Positions 39,370 to 49,022 of a DNA stretch of 64,000 nucleotides are shown piece by piece. The notes under the pieces were generated by a model. That model made no database searches, was not told the DNA's origin, and saw only the letters and a program-made list of their open reading frames with translations. The position numbers and the translations under genes were made by a program. Numbering within the stretch: the first letter of the stretch is position 1; every line of letters starts with the position of its first letter. The stretch is from Chromohalobacter israelensis (GTDB taxonomy: Bacteria > Pseudomonadota > Gammaproteobacteria > Pseudomonadales > Halomonadaceae): the NCBI GenBank assembly GCA_000761475.1, contig JQNW01000002.1, positions 124,001 through 188,000 on the forward strand, read 5' to 3'.

Positions 39370-39696
39370 ATGGCGGCTCAAGGACGACATACCGCACCCC
39401 GCTTTCGATGGCCGTTCGCCAAACGGCTGCGCTGGAGTCATATCGTGCTGGCGGGGCTGGTCGCCGTATTGTTGATCACGGCCCTGGCCTCCGTGGCGAG
39501 CACTCACCTGACGCGCATTCAGTACGCCCGCTTCCAGCAACTGGAAAGTGAACGGGATCGCTTGCAAACCGCATGGGGGCGTCTGCTGCTGGAAGAAAGC
39601 ACCTGGTCGGCGCCGGCGCGTGTCGAGGAGGTGGCGACCGAACGCCTGGAAATGCGCGTTCCCGATGTCAATGACGTCGAGGTGATTCGCCGATGA
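39370..39696 (+). CDS. ftsL: Cell division protein FtsL
   Basis: A 108-residue bitopic divisome protein with a basic cytoplasmic N-terminus, one membrane helix (HIVLAGLVAVLLITALASVAST) and a leucine-zipper-like periplasmic coiled coil (ARFQQLESERDRLQTAWGRLLLEE). It forms FtsQLB and helps activate FtsWI. Conservation is low, but size, topology and place between rsmH and ftsI make it certain. Its stop overlaps the ftsI start. Confidence 0.95.
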   Translation: MAAQGRHTAPRFRWPFAKRLRWSHIVLAGLVAVLLITALASVASTHLTRIQYARFQQLESERDRLQTAWGRLLLEESTWSAPARVEEVATERLEMRVPDVNDVEVIRR

Positions 39697-41405
39697 GCCG
39701 CGAACGCTCCACCACCTCGTCGCGTCGTGCCCCCAACACGGGACCTGCGGGGCGCGGACGTTACCTGTTCCTGCTGGCACTCATCATCCTGGCCCTGGGC
39801 GCGCTGGTGGGGCGTATTACTTACCTCAACGTGATCGACCGCGATTTCCTGCAGAATCAGGGGGATTCGCGCACCTTGCGTGTGGAGCCCATCAATGCCC
39901 ACCGGGGCATGATCACCGACCGTAACGGCGATCCCTTGGCCATCTCGACGCCCGTGGTCACGCTGTGGGCGAATCCCCAGGAGCTTCCCGACGATCCGAT
40001 TCGCCTCGCCACCTTGGCGCGTTCCTTGAACATGAATCCCGATGCCCTCGAGTCGCGTCTCGAGCGGTATGCCAACCATGAGTTCATGTATCTGCGCCGG
40101 CGCTTGACGCCGGAGGCAGCGCAGCCGGCACTCGCGCTCGACATGCCGGGCGTCTATGCCAAGGACGAGTACAAGCGTTACTACCCGTCGGGAGAGGTGG
40201 CTGCCCAACTGGTGGGCGTGACCGACATCGACGATCAGGGGCAGGAGGGGCTCGAGCTGGCCTACAACGACTACCTCTCCGGGCAGCCCGGAAAGCGTCG
40301 TGTGCTCAAGGACCGCAAGGGACGACTCGTGCGCGATCTGCACCTGCTTCAGGACGCCAAGCCCGGTGGGGACCTGACGCTGTCGATCGATCTTCGCCTG
40401 CAGTACATGGCCTATCGCGAGCTGAAGAAATCGGTCGATGAGCATGATGCCGACGGCGGCTCGCTGGTGATGATGGATGCGCGCAACGGCGAGGTGCTGG
40501 CCATGGCCAACCTGCCTTCCTACAACCCCAACAATCGCACATCCATCGATGTCAAAGGCCTGCGCAATCAGGCGATCACCGACGCCATCGAGCCGGGGTC
40601 GGTGATGAAGCCGCTGGCGATGTCGGCTGCGCTGGCCACGGACGAGATCGATCCCGATACGGTCATCGATACCTCGCCGGGCTGGATGGTGATCGACGGA
40701 TACACCATCAGCGACTTTCGCAACTATGGAAAGCTCACCCCGGGGGGAATCCTGCTTCACTCCTCGAATATCGGGATGTCGCACATCGCGCTGAAGCTGG
40801 AAAAGGACACCATCTGGAACCAGTACCGGGCACTGGGACTGGGGCAAGCCCCGGAAACCGGATTCCCCGGCGAGGGCAGCGGTAGCCTGCCATCGCTATA
40901 CGGTCTGTCGCAAAGCGCTCGGGCGGCCATGGCCTATGGCTACGGCATTTCGTTGACGCCCTTGCAGCTCGCCAGTGCATACACGGCGATCGCCAACGAC
41001 GGTCGGCGCCTGCACGCATCGCTGTTGAAGCGTCCGTCCGCGCCGCTCGGCGATCAAGTCATGTCGCCGAACATCGCGCACGAGCTGCTGGGCATGCTGG
41101 AGCAGATCGTCCAGCCCAATGCGGGGGGCGCACGCGCGATGGTGGATGGCTATCGGATCGCGGGCAAGACCGGTACGGTGCGCAAGGTCACGGCCGGGGG
41201 CTACCAGCAGAAAGCCTATCGCAGTTTGTTCGCCGGCATTGCGCCGGTCTCCGATCCGCGCATCGTCACGGTCGTGATGATCGACAATCCCAAGGGAGAC
41301 GAGTATTACGGAGGCTTGGTGGCGGCGCCGGTCTTTGGCCGCGTGGTGGGCAAGGCGCTGCGGCTTCTCGACGTGCCGCCGGATAAACAGGAGACTTCCG
41401 AGTGA
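39693..41405 (+). CDS. ftsI: Peptidoglycan D,D-transpeptidase FtsI (PBP3)
   Basis: Septal transpeptidase, 570 aa. It has one N-terminal membrane helix (YLFLLALIILALGALVG), a pedestal domain, and a penicillin-binding domain with Ser303-Val-Met-Lys306 (SxxK), Ser357-Ser-Asn359 (SxN) and Lys492-Thr-Gly (KTG). It pairs with FtsW, also encoded here, to make septal peptidoglycan. It overlaps ftsL (ATGA) and murE (TGATG). Confidence 0.98.
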   Translation: MSRERSTTSSRRAPNTGPAGRGRYLFLLALIILALGALVGRITYLNVIDRDFLQNQGDSRTLRVEPINAHRGMITDRNGDPLAISTPVVTLWANPQELPDDPIRLATLARSLNMNPDALESRLERYANHEFMYLRRRLTPEAAQPALALDMPGVYAKDEYKRYYPSGEVAAQLVGVTDIDDQGQEGLELAYNDYLSGQPGKRRVLKDRKGRLVRDLHLLQDAKPGGDLTLSIDLRLQYMAYRELKKSVDEHDADGGSLVMMDARNGEVLAMANLPSYNPNNRTSIDVKGLRNQAITDAIEPGSVMKPLAMSAALATDEIDPDTVIDTSPGWMVIDGYTISDFRNYGKLTPGGILLHSSNIGMSHIALKLEKDTIWNQYRALGLGQAPETGFPGEGSGSLPSLYGLSQSARAAMAYGYGISLTPLQLASAYTAIANDGRRLHASLLKRPSAPLGDQVMSPNIAHELLGMLEQIVQPNAGGARAMVDGYRIAGKTGTVRKVTAGGYQQKAYRSLFAGIAPVSDPRIVTVVMIDNPKGDEYYGGLVAAPVFGRVVGKALRLLDVPPDKQETSE

Positions 41406-42934
41406 TGGAGACCGATACTCAGCGTCTGGTGGACGTCCTGGCCTGGCTATGGCCCGCGCAGGCCACGTCAGCGCGACTCGACGAATGGCGTCCGCAGCGG
41501 GAGCGTTGTGCGGTGACGCTGGACAGCCGCGAGGCGGGGCCCGGCGTGCTTTTCGTGGCGGTGCCGGGCGTGCATGCCGACGGACGGGACTTCGTGGCCC
41601 AGGCGCTGGAAGCCGGCGTGGAGGCCGTGCTTTGCGAGGCGGAGGCATTGCCCACGTCCGTGCCGGAGCAGGAGGCGCGCGTTCTGGCCGTGCCGGGGTT
41701 GCGCGGTCAGCTCGGTGAGCTGGGGCGTCACGTGTTCGCGGTGCCTGCGTCGCTCGAACTGATCGGCGTCACCGGAACCAACGGCAAGAGTTCCGTGACC
41801 CACTATCTCGCTGCGCTGTCCGAGGCGCTCGGCACGCCGGCGGCGGTGATCGGCACGCTGGGTGTCGGGCGTCCCCAGCATCTTCGGCCGGCCCGGTTGA
41901 CCACCCCGGGGCCGCTGGCGCTGCAGTCGGCGCTGGGCGAACTGAGCGCCGAGGGCGTCGGTCGCGTGGCCATGGAGGTATCGTCGCATGCGCTCGAGCA
42001 GGGGCGGGTGGCGGGGTGCCGTTTCCACGCGGCGGTATATACCAATCTCAGCCGGGACCACCTCGATTATCATGGCAGCATGGCGGCCTACGCGGCGGCC
42101 AAGGCGCGTCTGTTCCAGCATCGCGAGCTTGCCCTGGCGGTGGTCAACGGGGACGACCGGCTGTCGCCACTCATGCTGGCGGGACTGGCAAAGGGCGTAC
42201 GGGTGCTCGCCACCGGCACGCAGGAGGCCACGACCCTGTGCGTCATCGACTGGTTCCCCCATGCCCAGGGCCAGCGTGCCCTGATTGCGACGCCGGAAGG
42301 CGAGATCGAGCTCGATCTGTCATTGCTGGGACGTTTCAATCTCGACAATGTCCTGCTGGCGATAGCGACGCTTTACGGCATGGGCGCCGAGCTGAATGCC
42401 TTGTTCTCGGCCGCCGCCCGTCTCGCGCCGGTGCCGGGGCGCATGCAGCGCCTGGTGGCGGAGAACGCTCCCACGGTCGTCGTGGACTATGCACATACGC
42501 CGGACGCCTTGCGCAATGCACTGGAGGCCTTGCGTGCACACCTGCCCAGCAGCGATGGTGCCAAGCTTTGGTGCGTGTTCGGTTGCGGCGGCGACCGGGA
42601 CCGCGGCAAGCGCCCCTTGATGGCGCAGGCTGCGGAGGCGCTGGCCGACCGCCTGGTGATCAGCGACGACAATCCGCGTGGCGAGCCCGCTGCAGCGATT
42701 CGCGACGAGATCGCCGCGGGGCTCTCGACCGACGGCCGAGCGCGGGCGGAGTGCATGGGCGGCCGACGAGAGGCCATCGAGTGGACGCTGGACGCCGCCG
42801 GCGAGCACGACATCGTTCTGATTGCCGGCAAGGGGCACGAGACCTACCAGGAAATCGCCGGGGAACGTCATCCGTTCAGCGATATCGATATCGCCCGTGA
42901 GGCGCTCGACCGGCGTGGGGCGCGACAGGCATGA
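41405..42934 (+). CDS. murE: UDP-MurNAc-tripeptide synthetase MurE (meso-diaminopimelate adding)
   Basis: Adds the third amino acid to UDP-MurNAc-L-Ala-D-Glu. The ATP site reads GVTGTNGKSSVTHYL (~residues 121-135). The DNPRGEP motif marks a meso-diaminopimelate rather than lysine enzyme. The carbamylated lysine region and the C-terminal VLIAGKGHETYQEI are present. I use ATG 41405, overlapping the ftsI stop as TGATG; GTG 41402 one codon earlier is possible. It overlaps murF by 4 bp. Confidence 0.97.
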   Translation: METDTQRLVDVLAWLWPAQATSARLDEWRPQRERCAVTLDSREAGPGVLFVAVPGVHADGRDFVAQALEAGVEAVLCEAEALPTSVPEQEARVLAVPGLRGQLGELGRHVFAVPASLELIGVTGTNGKSSVTHYLAALSEALGTPAAVIGTLGVGRPQHLRPARLTTPGPLALQSALGELSAEGVGRVAMEVSSHALEQGRVAGCRFHAAVYTNLSRDHLDYHGSMAAYAAAKARLFQHRELALAVVNGDDRLSPLMLAGLAKGVRVLATGTQEATTLCVIDWFPHAQGQRALIATPEGEIELDLSLLGRFNLDNVLLAIATLYGMGAELNALFSAAARLAPVPGRMQRLVAENAPTVVVDYAHTPDALRNALEALRAHLPSSDGAKLWCVFGCGGDRDRGKRPLMAQAAEALADRLVISDDNPRGEPAAAIRDEIAAGLSTDGRARAECMGGRREAIEWTLDAAGEHDIVLIAGKGHETYQEIAGERHPFSDIDIAREALDRRGARQA

Positions 42935-44289
42935 ACACCACGAGCGTGCAGACCATCGCGACCTGGCTGGGGGCGCCACCGCCCGATGTCGACGCCCCCG
43001 TGACCGGTGTGACGACCGATACACGGCATGTTTCGCCGGGCGACGTGTTCGTTGCCCTGGTCGGTGAGCGTTTCGACGGGCACGAGTTTCTCGAGCAGGC
43101 GCGGGCCAGCGGGGCAGTGGCAGCGGTGGTATCGCGTCGCGTGGCATCTCCGCTGGCCCAGATCGAAGTGGCGGATACGCGTCTGGCGCTGGGAATACTG
43201 GCGCGTGCCGCACGGCGTGCCTGGTCAGGAGAGCTGGTTGCAGTGACCGGCAACAGCGGCAAGACGACGGTCAAGGAGATGCTGGCCGCGATCCTGTCGC
43301 GTGTCCATCCCACGCTGGCCACGCGTGGCAACCTCAACAACGATATTGGTGCCCCGCAGACACTGCTCGCCCTGTCGTCGGCGCATCGTCGCGCGGTCAT
43401 CGAACTGGGCGCCAATCACCTGGGCGAGATCGCCTGGACCACATCGCTGGCGATTCCCGACGTGGCCGTGATCACCAACGTCACTGGCGCGCATGTCGGC
43501 GAGTTCGGCGGGATCGGTCGCATCGCCCAGGCCAAGGCGGAAATCCTCCTCGGGCTCTCGGCATCGGGGACGGCGGTGCTCAACCGCGATGATCGTTTCT
43601 ACCCCATGTGGCGTGAATTGGCCGGCGACGCCGAGGTGCTCGACTTTGGCCTCGACCCGGCTGCCCGAGTGCGCGCCGAGGCGCTGGCCTGCGACGACGA
43701 CGGGCGTTATGCTTTCACGCTATTCGTCGACGGCGTGTCGCTGGGGCGTGTTCGCCTGGCATTGCTGGGCCGCTACAACGTACGCAACGCGCTGGCCAGT
43801 GCCGCCGCTGCCTGGGCGCTGCGCGTGCCGGCCGAGGACATCGTCGCCGGCCTGGAGGCCTGCCGGACGATGCCGGGGCGCATGATGAACGTGCCGGGTA
43901 TTCGCGGTACGCGCCTGCTGGACGATACATACAATGCCAATCCCGGCGCGGTGCGTGCCGCGTTGGCCGTGCTCGCGGAGATGCCGGCGCCACGCTGGTG
44001 TTTTCTCGGCGCTCTGGGCGAGCTGGGCGCCGAGAGCGAACGGCTGCACGCGGACCTTGGACGCGTTGCGCGGGAACTGAAGATCGACTTTCTCGGCACC
44101 TTCGGCGCCGATGCTCGCCCGGCCGTGGCGGCATTCGGTGATCGCGGGTGTCATTTCGATGATTGGGCGGCGCTGGTGCGCTATGCCCACGACCATCTTC
44201 CCCCCGGGGCCAGTGTCCTGGTCAAGGGATCGCGCAGTGCCGGCATGGAACGCTTGATTGCCGACCTGCGCACGGATGCACCAAGGTGA
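42931..44289 (+). CDS. murF: UDP-MurNAc-pentapeptide synthetase MurF
   Basis: Adds D-Ala-D-Ala to complete the UDP-MurNAc-pentapeptide. A 452-residue Mur ligase with ATP motif VTGNSGKTTVKEML, the downstream HLGEIAWTTSLAIPDVAVITNVTGAHVGEFG, and DDTYNANPGAVRAAL. The usual N-terminal substrate domain shows GVTTDTRHVSPGDVFVAL. It starts at an ATG overlapping the murE stop. Confidence 0.97.
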   Translation: MNTTSVQTIATWLGAPPPDVDAPVTGVTTDTRHVSPGDVFVALVGERFDGHEFLEQARASGAVAAVVSRRVASPLAQIEVADTRLALGILARAARRAWSGELVAVTGNSGKTTVKEMLAAILSRVHPTLATRGNLNNDIGAPQTLLALSSAHRRAVIELGANHLGEIAWTTSLAIPDVAVITNVTGAHVGEFGGIGRIAQAKAEILLGLSASGTAVLNRDDRFYPMWRELAGDAEVLDFGLDPAARVRAEALACDDDGRYAFTLFVDGVSLGRVRLALLGRYNVRNALASAAAAWALRVPAEDIVAGLEACRTMPGRMMNVPGIRGTRLLDDTYNANPGAVRAALAVLAEMPAPRWCFLGALGELGAESERLHADLGRVARELKIDFLGTFGADARPAVAAFGDRGCHFDDWAALVRYAHDHLPPGASVLVKGSRSAGMERLIADLRTDAPR

Positions 44290-44298
44290 ACGCGACTC

Positions 44299-45381
44299 AT
44301 GCTGCTTTTCCTGGCTGACTTATTGGCGCACTTTCAGAGCGCCTTCAACGTTTTCAACTACCTGACACTGCGCGTGATCCTGGGGACGCTGACCGCGCTG
44401 ATGCTTTGCCTGTGGCTGGGGCCGCAGGTGATACGCCGCCTGGTCGAACGCCAGATCGGTCAGGCAGTGCGCGACGACGGCCCGCAGTCGCACCTCTCCA
44501 AGGCCGGCACGCCGACCATGGGCGGTGCGATGATCCTCATCGCCATCGCCGTGAGTACCCTGTTGTGGGGTGACTTGACCAACCATTACGTCTGGCTCGT
44601 CCTGGCGGTGACGCTGGGCTTCGGTGCGATCGGCTGGGTCGACGATTACCGCAAGGTGGTGGAGAAGAACCCACGCGGCCTGCCGGCACGCTGGAAGTAT
44701 TTCTGGCAGTCGGCCATCGGGCTGGGCGCGGCGGTCACCCTGTATCTCACGGCGGCCAGCCCCGTCGAGGTCAGCCTGATCGTGCCCCTGTTCAAGGACG
44801 TCGTGGTACCGCTGGGGCTGTTCTACATCGTCTTGACCTATTTCGTCATCGTGGGCAGCTCCAATGCGGTCAACCTGACCGACGGGCTCGACGGCCTGGC
44901 GATCATGCCGACCGTGCTCGTCGCCATGGGGCTGGCGATCTTCGCCTATGCGAGCGGTAACACCGTCTTCGCGCAGTACCTGCACATCCCCCTGGTGCCC
45001 GGGGCCGGCGAGCTTGCCGTGTTCTGCGGTACCATCGCCGGCGCGGGACTCGGCTTCCTGTGGTTCAACACCTACCCGGCGCAGGTCTTCATGGGCGATG
45101 TCGGGGCGTTGGCCCTGGGCGCCGCGCTCGGGGTGGTGGCCGTCATCGTGCGTCAGGAGATCGTGCTCTTCATCATGGGCGGGGTGTTCGTGATGGAAAC
45201 CGTCTCGGTCATGCTGCAGGTGGGTTCCTACAAGCTGACGGGGCGACGTATCTTCCGCATGGCGCCCCTGCATCATCACTTCGAGCTCAAGGGGTGGCCG
45301 GAGCCTCGGGTGATCGTACGTTTCTGGATCATCACGGTGGTACTGGTCCTGTTGGGTCTCGCCACGTTGAAGATTCGCTGA
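44299..45381 (+). CDS. mraY: Phospho-MurNAc-pentapeptide translocase MraY
   Basis: Inner-membrane enzyme of 360 aa with about ten membrane helices that makes lipid I from UDP-MurNAc-pentapeptide and undecaprenyl phosphate. Catalytic-site strings are [48 protein letters not shown] and the [12 protein letters not shown] loop. It lies 9 bp after murF and 1 bp before murD. Confidence 0.98.
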   Translation: MLLFLADLLAHFQSAFNVFNYLTLRVILGTLTALMLCLWLGPQVIRRLVERQIGQAVRDDGPQSHLSKAGTPTMGGAMILIAIAVSTLLWGDLTNHYVWLVLAVTLGFGAIGWVDDYRKVVEKNPRGLPARWKYFWQSAIGLGAAVTLYLTAASPVEVSLIVPLFKDVVVPLGLFYIVLTYFVIVGSSNAVNLTDGLDGLAIMPTVLVAMGLAIFAYASGNTVFAQYLHIPLVPGAGELAVFCGTIAGAGLGFLWFNTYPAQVFMGDVGALALGAALGVVAVIVRQEIVLFIMGGVFVMETVSVMLQVGSYKLTGRRIFRMAPLHHHFELKGWPEPRVIVRFWIITVVLVLLGLATLKIR

Positions 45382-45382
45382 C

Positions 45383-46750
45383 ATGCCCAGGGTGCCCGCT
45401 GCACATACGCTGGTCATCGGTCTGGGCGTCTCCGGACAGGCCATCGCGCGGCATCTGTCGCGTCGGGGCGAGCCCTTCATGGTCGCCGATACGCGTGAGT
45501 CGCCAGCCGGCCTGGAGGCATTCCGGGCCGCGCATCCCGGGGTGGACGTCGTCTGCGGCCCGCTCGCGGCCCTCGACATGCAAGAGGCCCGAGAGATCGT
45601 GCTCAGCCCCGGTGTCGATCCCCGGACGCCGGGGCTGATCGATTACGTCGATCATCCTGGCTCGGGGCCTGAAGTGGTCGGCGAGATGGCGCTTTTCGTG
45701 CGCGAATGCCGGTCGCCGATCGCCGCGATCACGGGCTCCAATGCCAAGTCGACGGTCACCACGCTGCTCGGCGAGATGGCCCGCGAATCCGGATGGAAGA
45801 CGGCCGTCGGCGGCAATCTGGGCACTCCCGCGCTGGACTTGCTGGACGAGTCGCCGGATGCCGAGCTTTTCGTGCTCGAGCTGTCCAGTTTTCAACTGGA
45901 AACCACGCCCTGGCTGGGCGCCGACACGGCAGCCTTTCTCAATCTCTCCGAAGATCATCTGGATCGTCATGGCGACATGCAGGGCTACCGTGCGGCGAAG
46001 CAGCGCATCTTCCGCGGCGCGCGCCATGCGGTGGTCAATGCCGAGGATCCGGCCACCTGGCCGGATGCCCCGTCATGCGCCGTGACGCGCTTCACCACGG
46101 ACATGCCCGAGTCGGGGGAGTGGGGCATCGTCGATCACGGCGGTGAATGCTGGCTCGCCCAGGGACGCGCCGCGATCATGCCGGTCGGCCAGGTGCGCAT
46201 GCCGGGGCGTCACAACCATGCCAATGCCTTGGCGGCCCTGGCGATGGGCGCGCATCTGGGATTGTCGCGAGAGGCGATGTGCCGAGTGCTGGAGCGCTTT
46301 CCGGGACTGCCGCATCGCGGTGAATTCATCGTCGAACGTGAAGGCGTACGGTGGATCAACGATTCCAAGGGGACCAACGTGGGGGCGACGCTGGCCGCGA
46401 TCGCGGGGATCGGGTCGGATCTCGAGGGACGCTTGATTCTGCTGGCAGGCGGTGACGGCAAGGGGGCGGATTTCTCGCCCTTGGCCGAGCCGCTGGCCCA
46501 CCATGCACGCGAGGCGATCGTCTTCGGGCGGGATGCCGAGCGCCTCGAGCAGGCCCTGAGCGCGAGACTGCCGGTGACACGCGTCGCCGATCTCGCGGCC
46601 GCCATGCAGCGTGCCCGGACGATCGCCCGAGCGGGCGATACCGTCTTGTTGTCGCCCGCTTGCGCGAGCCTCGATCAATTCCCCAACTACATGGCGCGAG
46701 GCGAGGCGTTTCGCCAGTGGCTGGCGACCGACGGGGAGGCATCATGCTAG
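45383..46750 (+). CDS. murD: UDP-MurNAc-L-alanine:D-glutamate ligase MurD
   Basis: Adds D-glutamate to UDP-MurNAc-L-Ala. A 455-residue Mur ligase; the ATP loop reads AITGSNAKSTVTTLL, with Ala where E. coli has Gly, which I recall as common in Pseudomonas-type MurD. Other motifs are LELSSFQLE, NLSEDHLDRHGDM and GVRWINDSKGTNVGATLAAI. The stop TAG lies inside the ftsW start region (ATGCTAG). Confidence 0.97.
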   Translation: MPRVPAAHTLVIGLGVSGQAIARHLSRRGEPFMVADTRESPAGLEAFRAAHPGVDVVCGPLAALDMQEAREIVLSPGVDPRTPGLIDYVDHPGSGPEVVGEMALFVRECRSPIAAITGSNAKSTVTTLLGEMARESGWKTAVGGNLGTPALDLLDESPDAELFVLELSSFQLETTPWLGADTAAFLNLSEDHLDRHGDMQGYRAAKQRIFRGARHAVVNAEDPATWPDAPSCAVTRFTTDMPESGEWGIVDHGGECWLAQGRAAIMPVGQVRMPGRHNHANALAALAMGAHLGLSREAMCRVLERFPGLPHRGEFIVEREGVRWINDSKGTNVGATLAAIAGIGSDLEGRLILLAGGDGKGADFSPLAEPLAHHAREAIVFGRDAERLEQALSARLPVTRVADLAAAMQRARTIARAGDTVLLSPACASLDQFPNYMARGEAFRQWLATDGEASC

Positions 46751-47928
46751 CGCGTTGGGAAAAGCGTCTTTCCACGCAGGATCAGCCCACCGATGGCTGG
46801 CTGTTGCTGGCGACGGCGTCGTTGTTGATCATCGGCTGGGTGATGGTGACCTCGGCGTCGTCGGAAATCGCGACCAGCCTGACGGGCAATCCCTACTATT
46901 TCAGCATTCGCCATGGCGTGTTCGTGGTGTTTTCGGTGCTCGTCGGGTTGTTTGCGCTGCGTATCCCGCTGGAGCGCTGGCGTGCCTGGGGGCCGGGCTT
47001 GTTGCTGGTGGGCGTCGTGCTGCTCATCGCGGTGCTGTTCATCGGGCGTGAGGTCAACGGCAGCAAGCGCTGGATTCCGCTGGGCATCGCCAACGTGCAG
47101 GCTTCCGAAGTCGCCAAGCTGTGCTTGATCGTTTATTTTGCCGATTACCTGCAACGCTACCTGCCCGAGGTGCGTCGCGACTGGGGCGCGTTCCTGCGTC
47201 CGTTCGTGGTGCTGGGTGTCTATGTCGTCTTGCTGATCTTCGAGCCGGATTACGGTGCGATAGTGGTGATCGGCGGCTGCATGATGGGCATGCTGCTGAT
47301 GTCGGGCGCGCCGTTGTGGCGCTTCGGCCTGGTGACCATCCTGGTGGTGGCCGCCGCCGGCTTTTTGGCCGTGGCCGAGCCGTATCGTCTCGAGCGCATC
47401 ACCAGCTTCGCCAACCCCTGGGCCGATCAATATGCCAGTGGCTATCAGCTGACCCAGGCGCTGATCGCCTTCGGTCGCGGCCACTGGCTGGGGCTCGGCC
47501 TGGGCAACAGTGTCCAGAAACTGTTTTACCTGCCCGAGGCGCATACCGATTTCGTGTTCGCGGTACTGGCCGAGGAGCTGGGCCTGATCGGCGCCGTCAG
47601 CGTGGTCTGTCTCTTTGCGCTGCTCATCTTTCGAGGCATACGCATCGGGCGCAAGGCCGAACTGCGCGGCTGGGCGTTTTCCGCCTACCTGTGCTATGGC
47701 ATTTCCCTGGTCTTCGGGGCCCAGGCCTTCATCAATATCGCCGTCAGCACCGGCATGCTGCCCACCAAGGGCCTGACGCTTCCGCTGCTGAGCTACGGGG
47801 GCTCGAGCCTCGTGGTCAGCTGCGTGATGGTGGCCATGCTGTTGCGGGTCGATGCCGAGCTGCGCGCCAAGATGCGCGCTTCCCGGGTGGCGCGTCAGGC
47901 CAAGCAATCTGAGCAAGGAGAGCGCTAG
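46744..47928 (+). CDS. ftsW: Septal peptidoglycan glycosyltransferase FtsW
   Basis: A SEDS-family polymerase of 394 aa with ten membrane segments that works with FtsI. Motifs include GWVMVTSASSEIA, GREVNGSKRWIPLG, QLTQALIAFGRGHWLGLGLGNSVQK and the catalytic-site region LPEAHTDFVFAVLAEELG. I start it at ATG 46744 (MLARWEKRL), overlapping murD by 7 bp; the longer frame lies in murD coding sequence. Confidence 0.97.
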   Translation: MLARWEKRLSTQDQPTDGWLLLATASLLIIGWVMVTSASSEIATSLTGNPYYFSIRHGVFVVFSVLVGLFALRIPLERWRAWGPGLLLVGVVLLIAVLFIGREVNGSKRWIPLGIANVQASEVAKLCLIVYFADYLQRYLPEVRRDWGAFLRPFVVLGVYVVLLIFEPDYGAIVVIGGCMMGMLLMSGAPLWRFGLVTILVVAAAGFLAVAEPYRLERITSFANPWADQYASGYQLTQALIAFGRGHWLGLGLGNSVQKLFYLPEAHTDFVFAVLAEELGLIGAVSVVCLFALLIFRGIRIGRKAELRGWAFSAYLCYGISLVFGAQAFINIAVSTGMLPTKGLTLPLLSYGGSSLVVSCVMVAMLLRVDAELRAKMRASRVARQAKQSEQGER

Positions 47929-49022
47929 TGTCATATCGGGAAGTGTCGCGTGTCTTGATCATGGCCGGCGGGACCGGGGGGCATGTCGTGCCCGCGCTGT
48001 CACTGGCACGCGCCTTGCGGGCCCGCGGGGTGAGCGTCGAATGGCTGGGCAGTCCGCGCGGCATCGAAAACCGTCTGGTCCCGGCGGCGGACATCGTGCT
48101 GCATCGCATTCAGGTGGCCGGCCTGCGTGGCAACGGCATGGCGGGATGGTTGCTGGCGCCATGGCGACTGGCCAAGGCGATCTGGCAAGCGCGCCAGGTC
48201 ATCGCGAAATTCGATCCGCAACTGGTCGTCGGGCTGGGCGGCTTTGCCAGTGGTCCCGGGGGGCTGGCGGCCTGGTTGATGCGCCGGCGCCTGATCATTC
48301 ATGAGCAGAATGCCGTGGCCGGCATGACCAATCGCTACCTGTCGAGACTGGCCGATGGCGTTTACGCTGCCTTTCCGGGCGCGTTCGGCGCGCACCGGGC
48401 CGAGGTGGTGGGCAATCCCGTGCGCGACGACATCGCGGCTCTGGGCGAGACGCCGCGTGGAAGCGATGCCTTGCGGCAACGTCCCTTGCGCCTGCTCGTG
48501 CTGGGAGGGTCGCTGGGAGCCCAGGCATTGAACACCCAGGTGCCCCAGGCGCTGGCTCGATTGCCGGCGGCGCAACGCCCCGATGTTCGCCATCAGGCCG
48601 GTCGCGACAAGGAAACCGCGACGCAATCGGCATATGCCGAGGCGGGGGTGGAGGCCGAGGTGAGCGCGTTCATCGATGACATGGCGGCCGCCTATGACTG
48701 GGCCGACCTGATCGTCTGCCGCGCCGGAGCCTTGACCATCGCCGAGCTGGCGGCGGCGGCCAAGCCGTCCATCCTGGTCCCGTTTCCGCATGCCGTCGAC
48801 GACCACCAGACACTCAACGCGCGCCAGCTGGTCGATGCCGGCGCGGCACGCTTGATGCCACAAACGCAACTCACGGCGGAAAGTCTCGCCGAGACGTTGG
48901 CAACTCTTCTCGAACCCGAGACCCTGGCTACCATGGCGACGTCAGCACGCGCGCAAGCGCGCCTGGATGCCGTCGAGCGCCTGGTGGCGGGGTGCATGGA
49001 GGCAAATCGTGACAGCCAGTAG
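47928..49022 (+). CDS. murG: UDP-GlcNAc:lipid I N-acetylglucosaminyltransferase MurG
   Basis: A GT-B enzyme of 364 aa on the cytoplasmic membrane face that turns lipid I into lipid II. Motifs are [55 protein letters not shown] and the donor site [36 protein letters not shown]. The start is GTG 47928, overlapping the ftsW stop, after AAGGAGAG. Confidence 0.97.
   Translation: MSYREVSRVLIMAGGTGGHVVPALSLARALRARGVSVEWLGSPRGIENRLVPAADIVLHRIQVAGLRGNGMAGWLLAPWRLAKAIWQARQVIAKFDPQLVVGLGGFASGPGGLAAWLMRRRLIIHEQNAVAGMTNRYLSRLADGVYAAFPGAFGAHRAEVVGNPVRDDIAALGETPRGSDALRQRPLRLLVLGGSLGAQALNTQVPQALARLPAAQRPDVRHQAGRDKETATQSAYAEAGVEAEVSAFIDDMAAAYDWADLIVCRAGALTIAELAAAAKPSILVPFPHAVDDHQTLNARQLVDAGAARLMPQTQLTAESLAETLATLLEPETLATMATSARAQARLDAVERLVAGCMEANRDSQ

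Noticed and set aside
45727-45774. MurD ATP loop has Ala in place of Gly (GSNAKST)
   Set aside because: I recall the same residue in Pseudomonas-type MurD and the rest of the motif is intact, so it is not treated as a defect.
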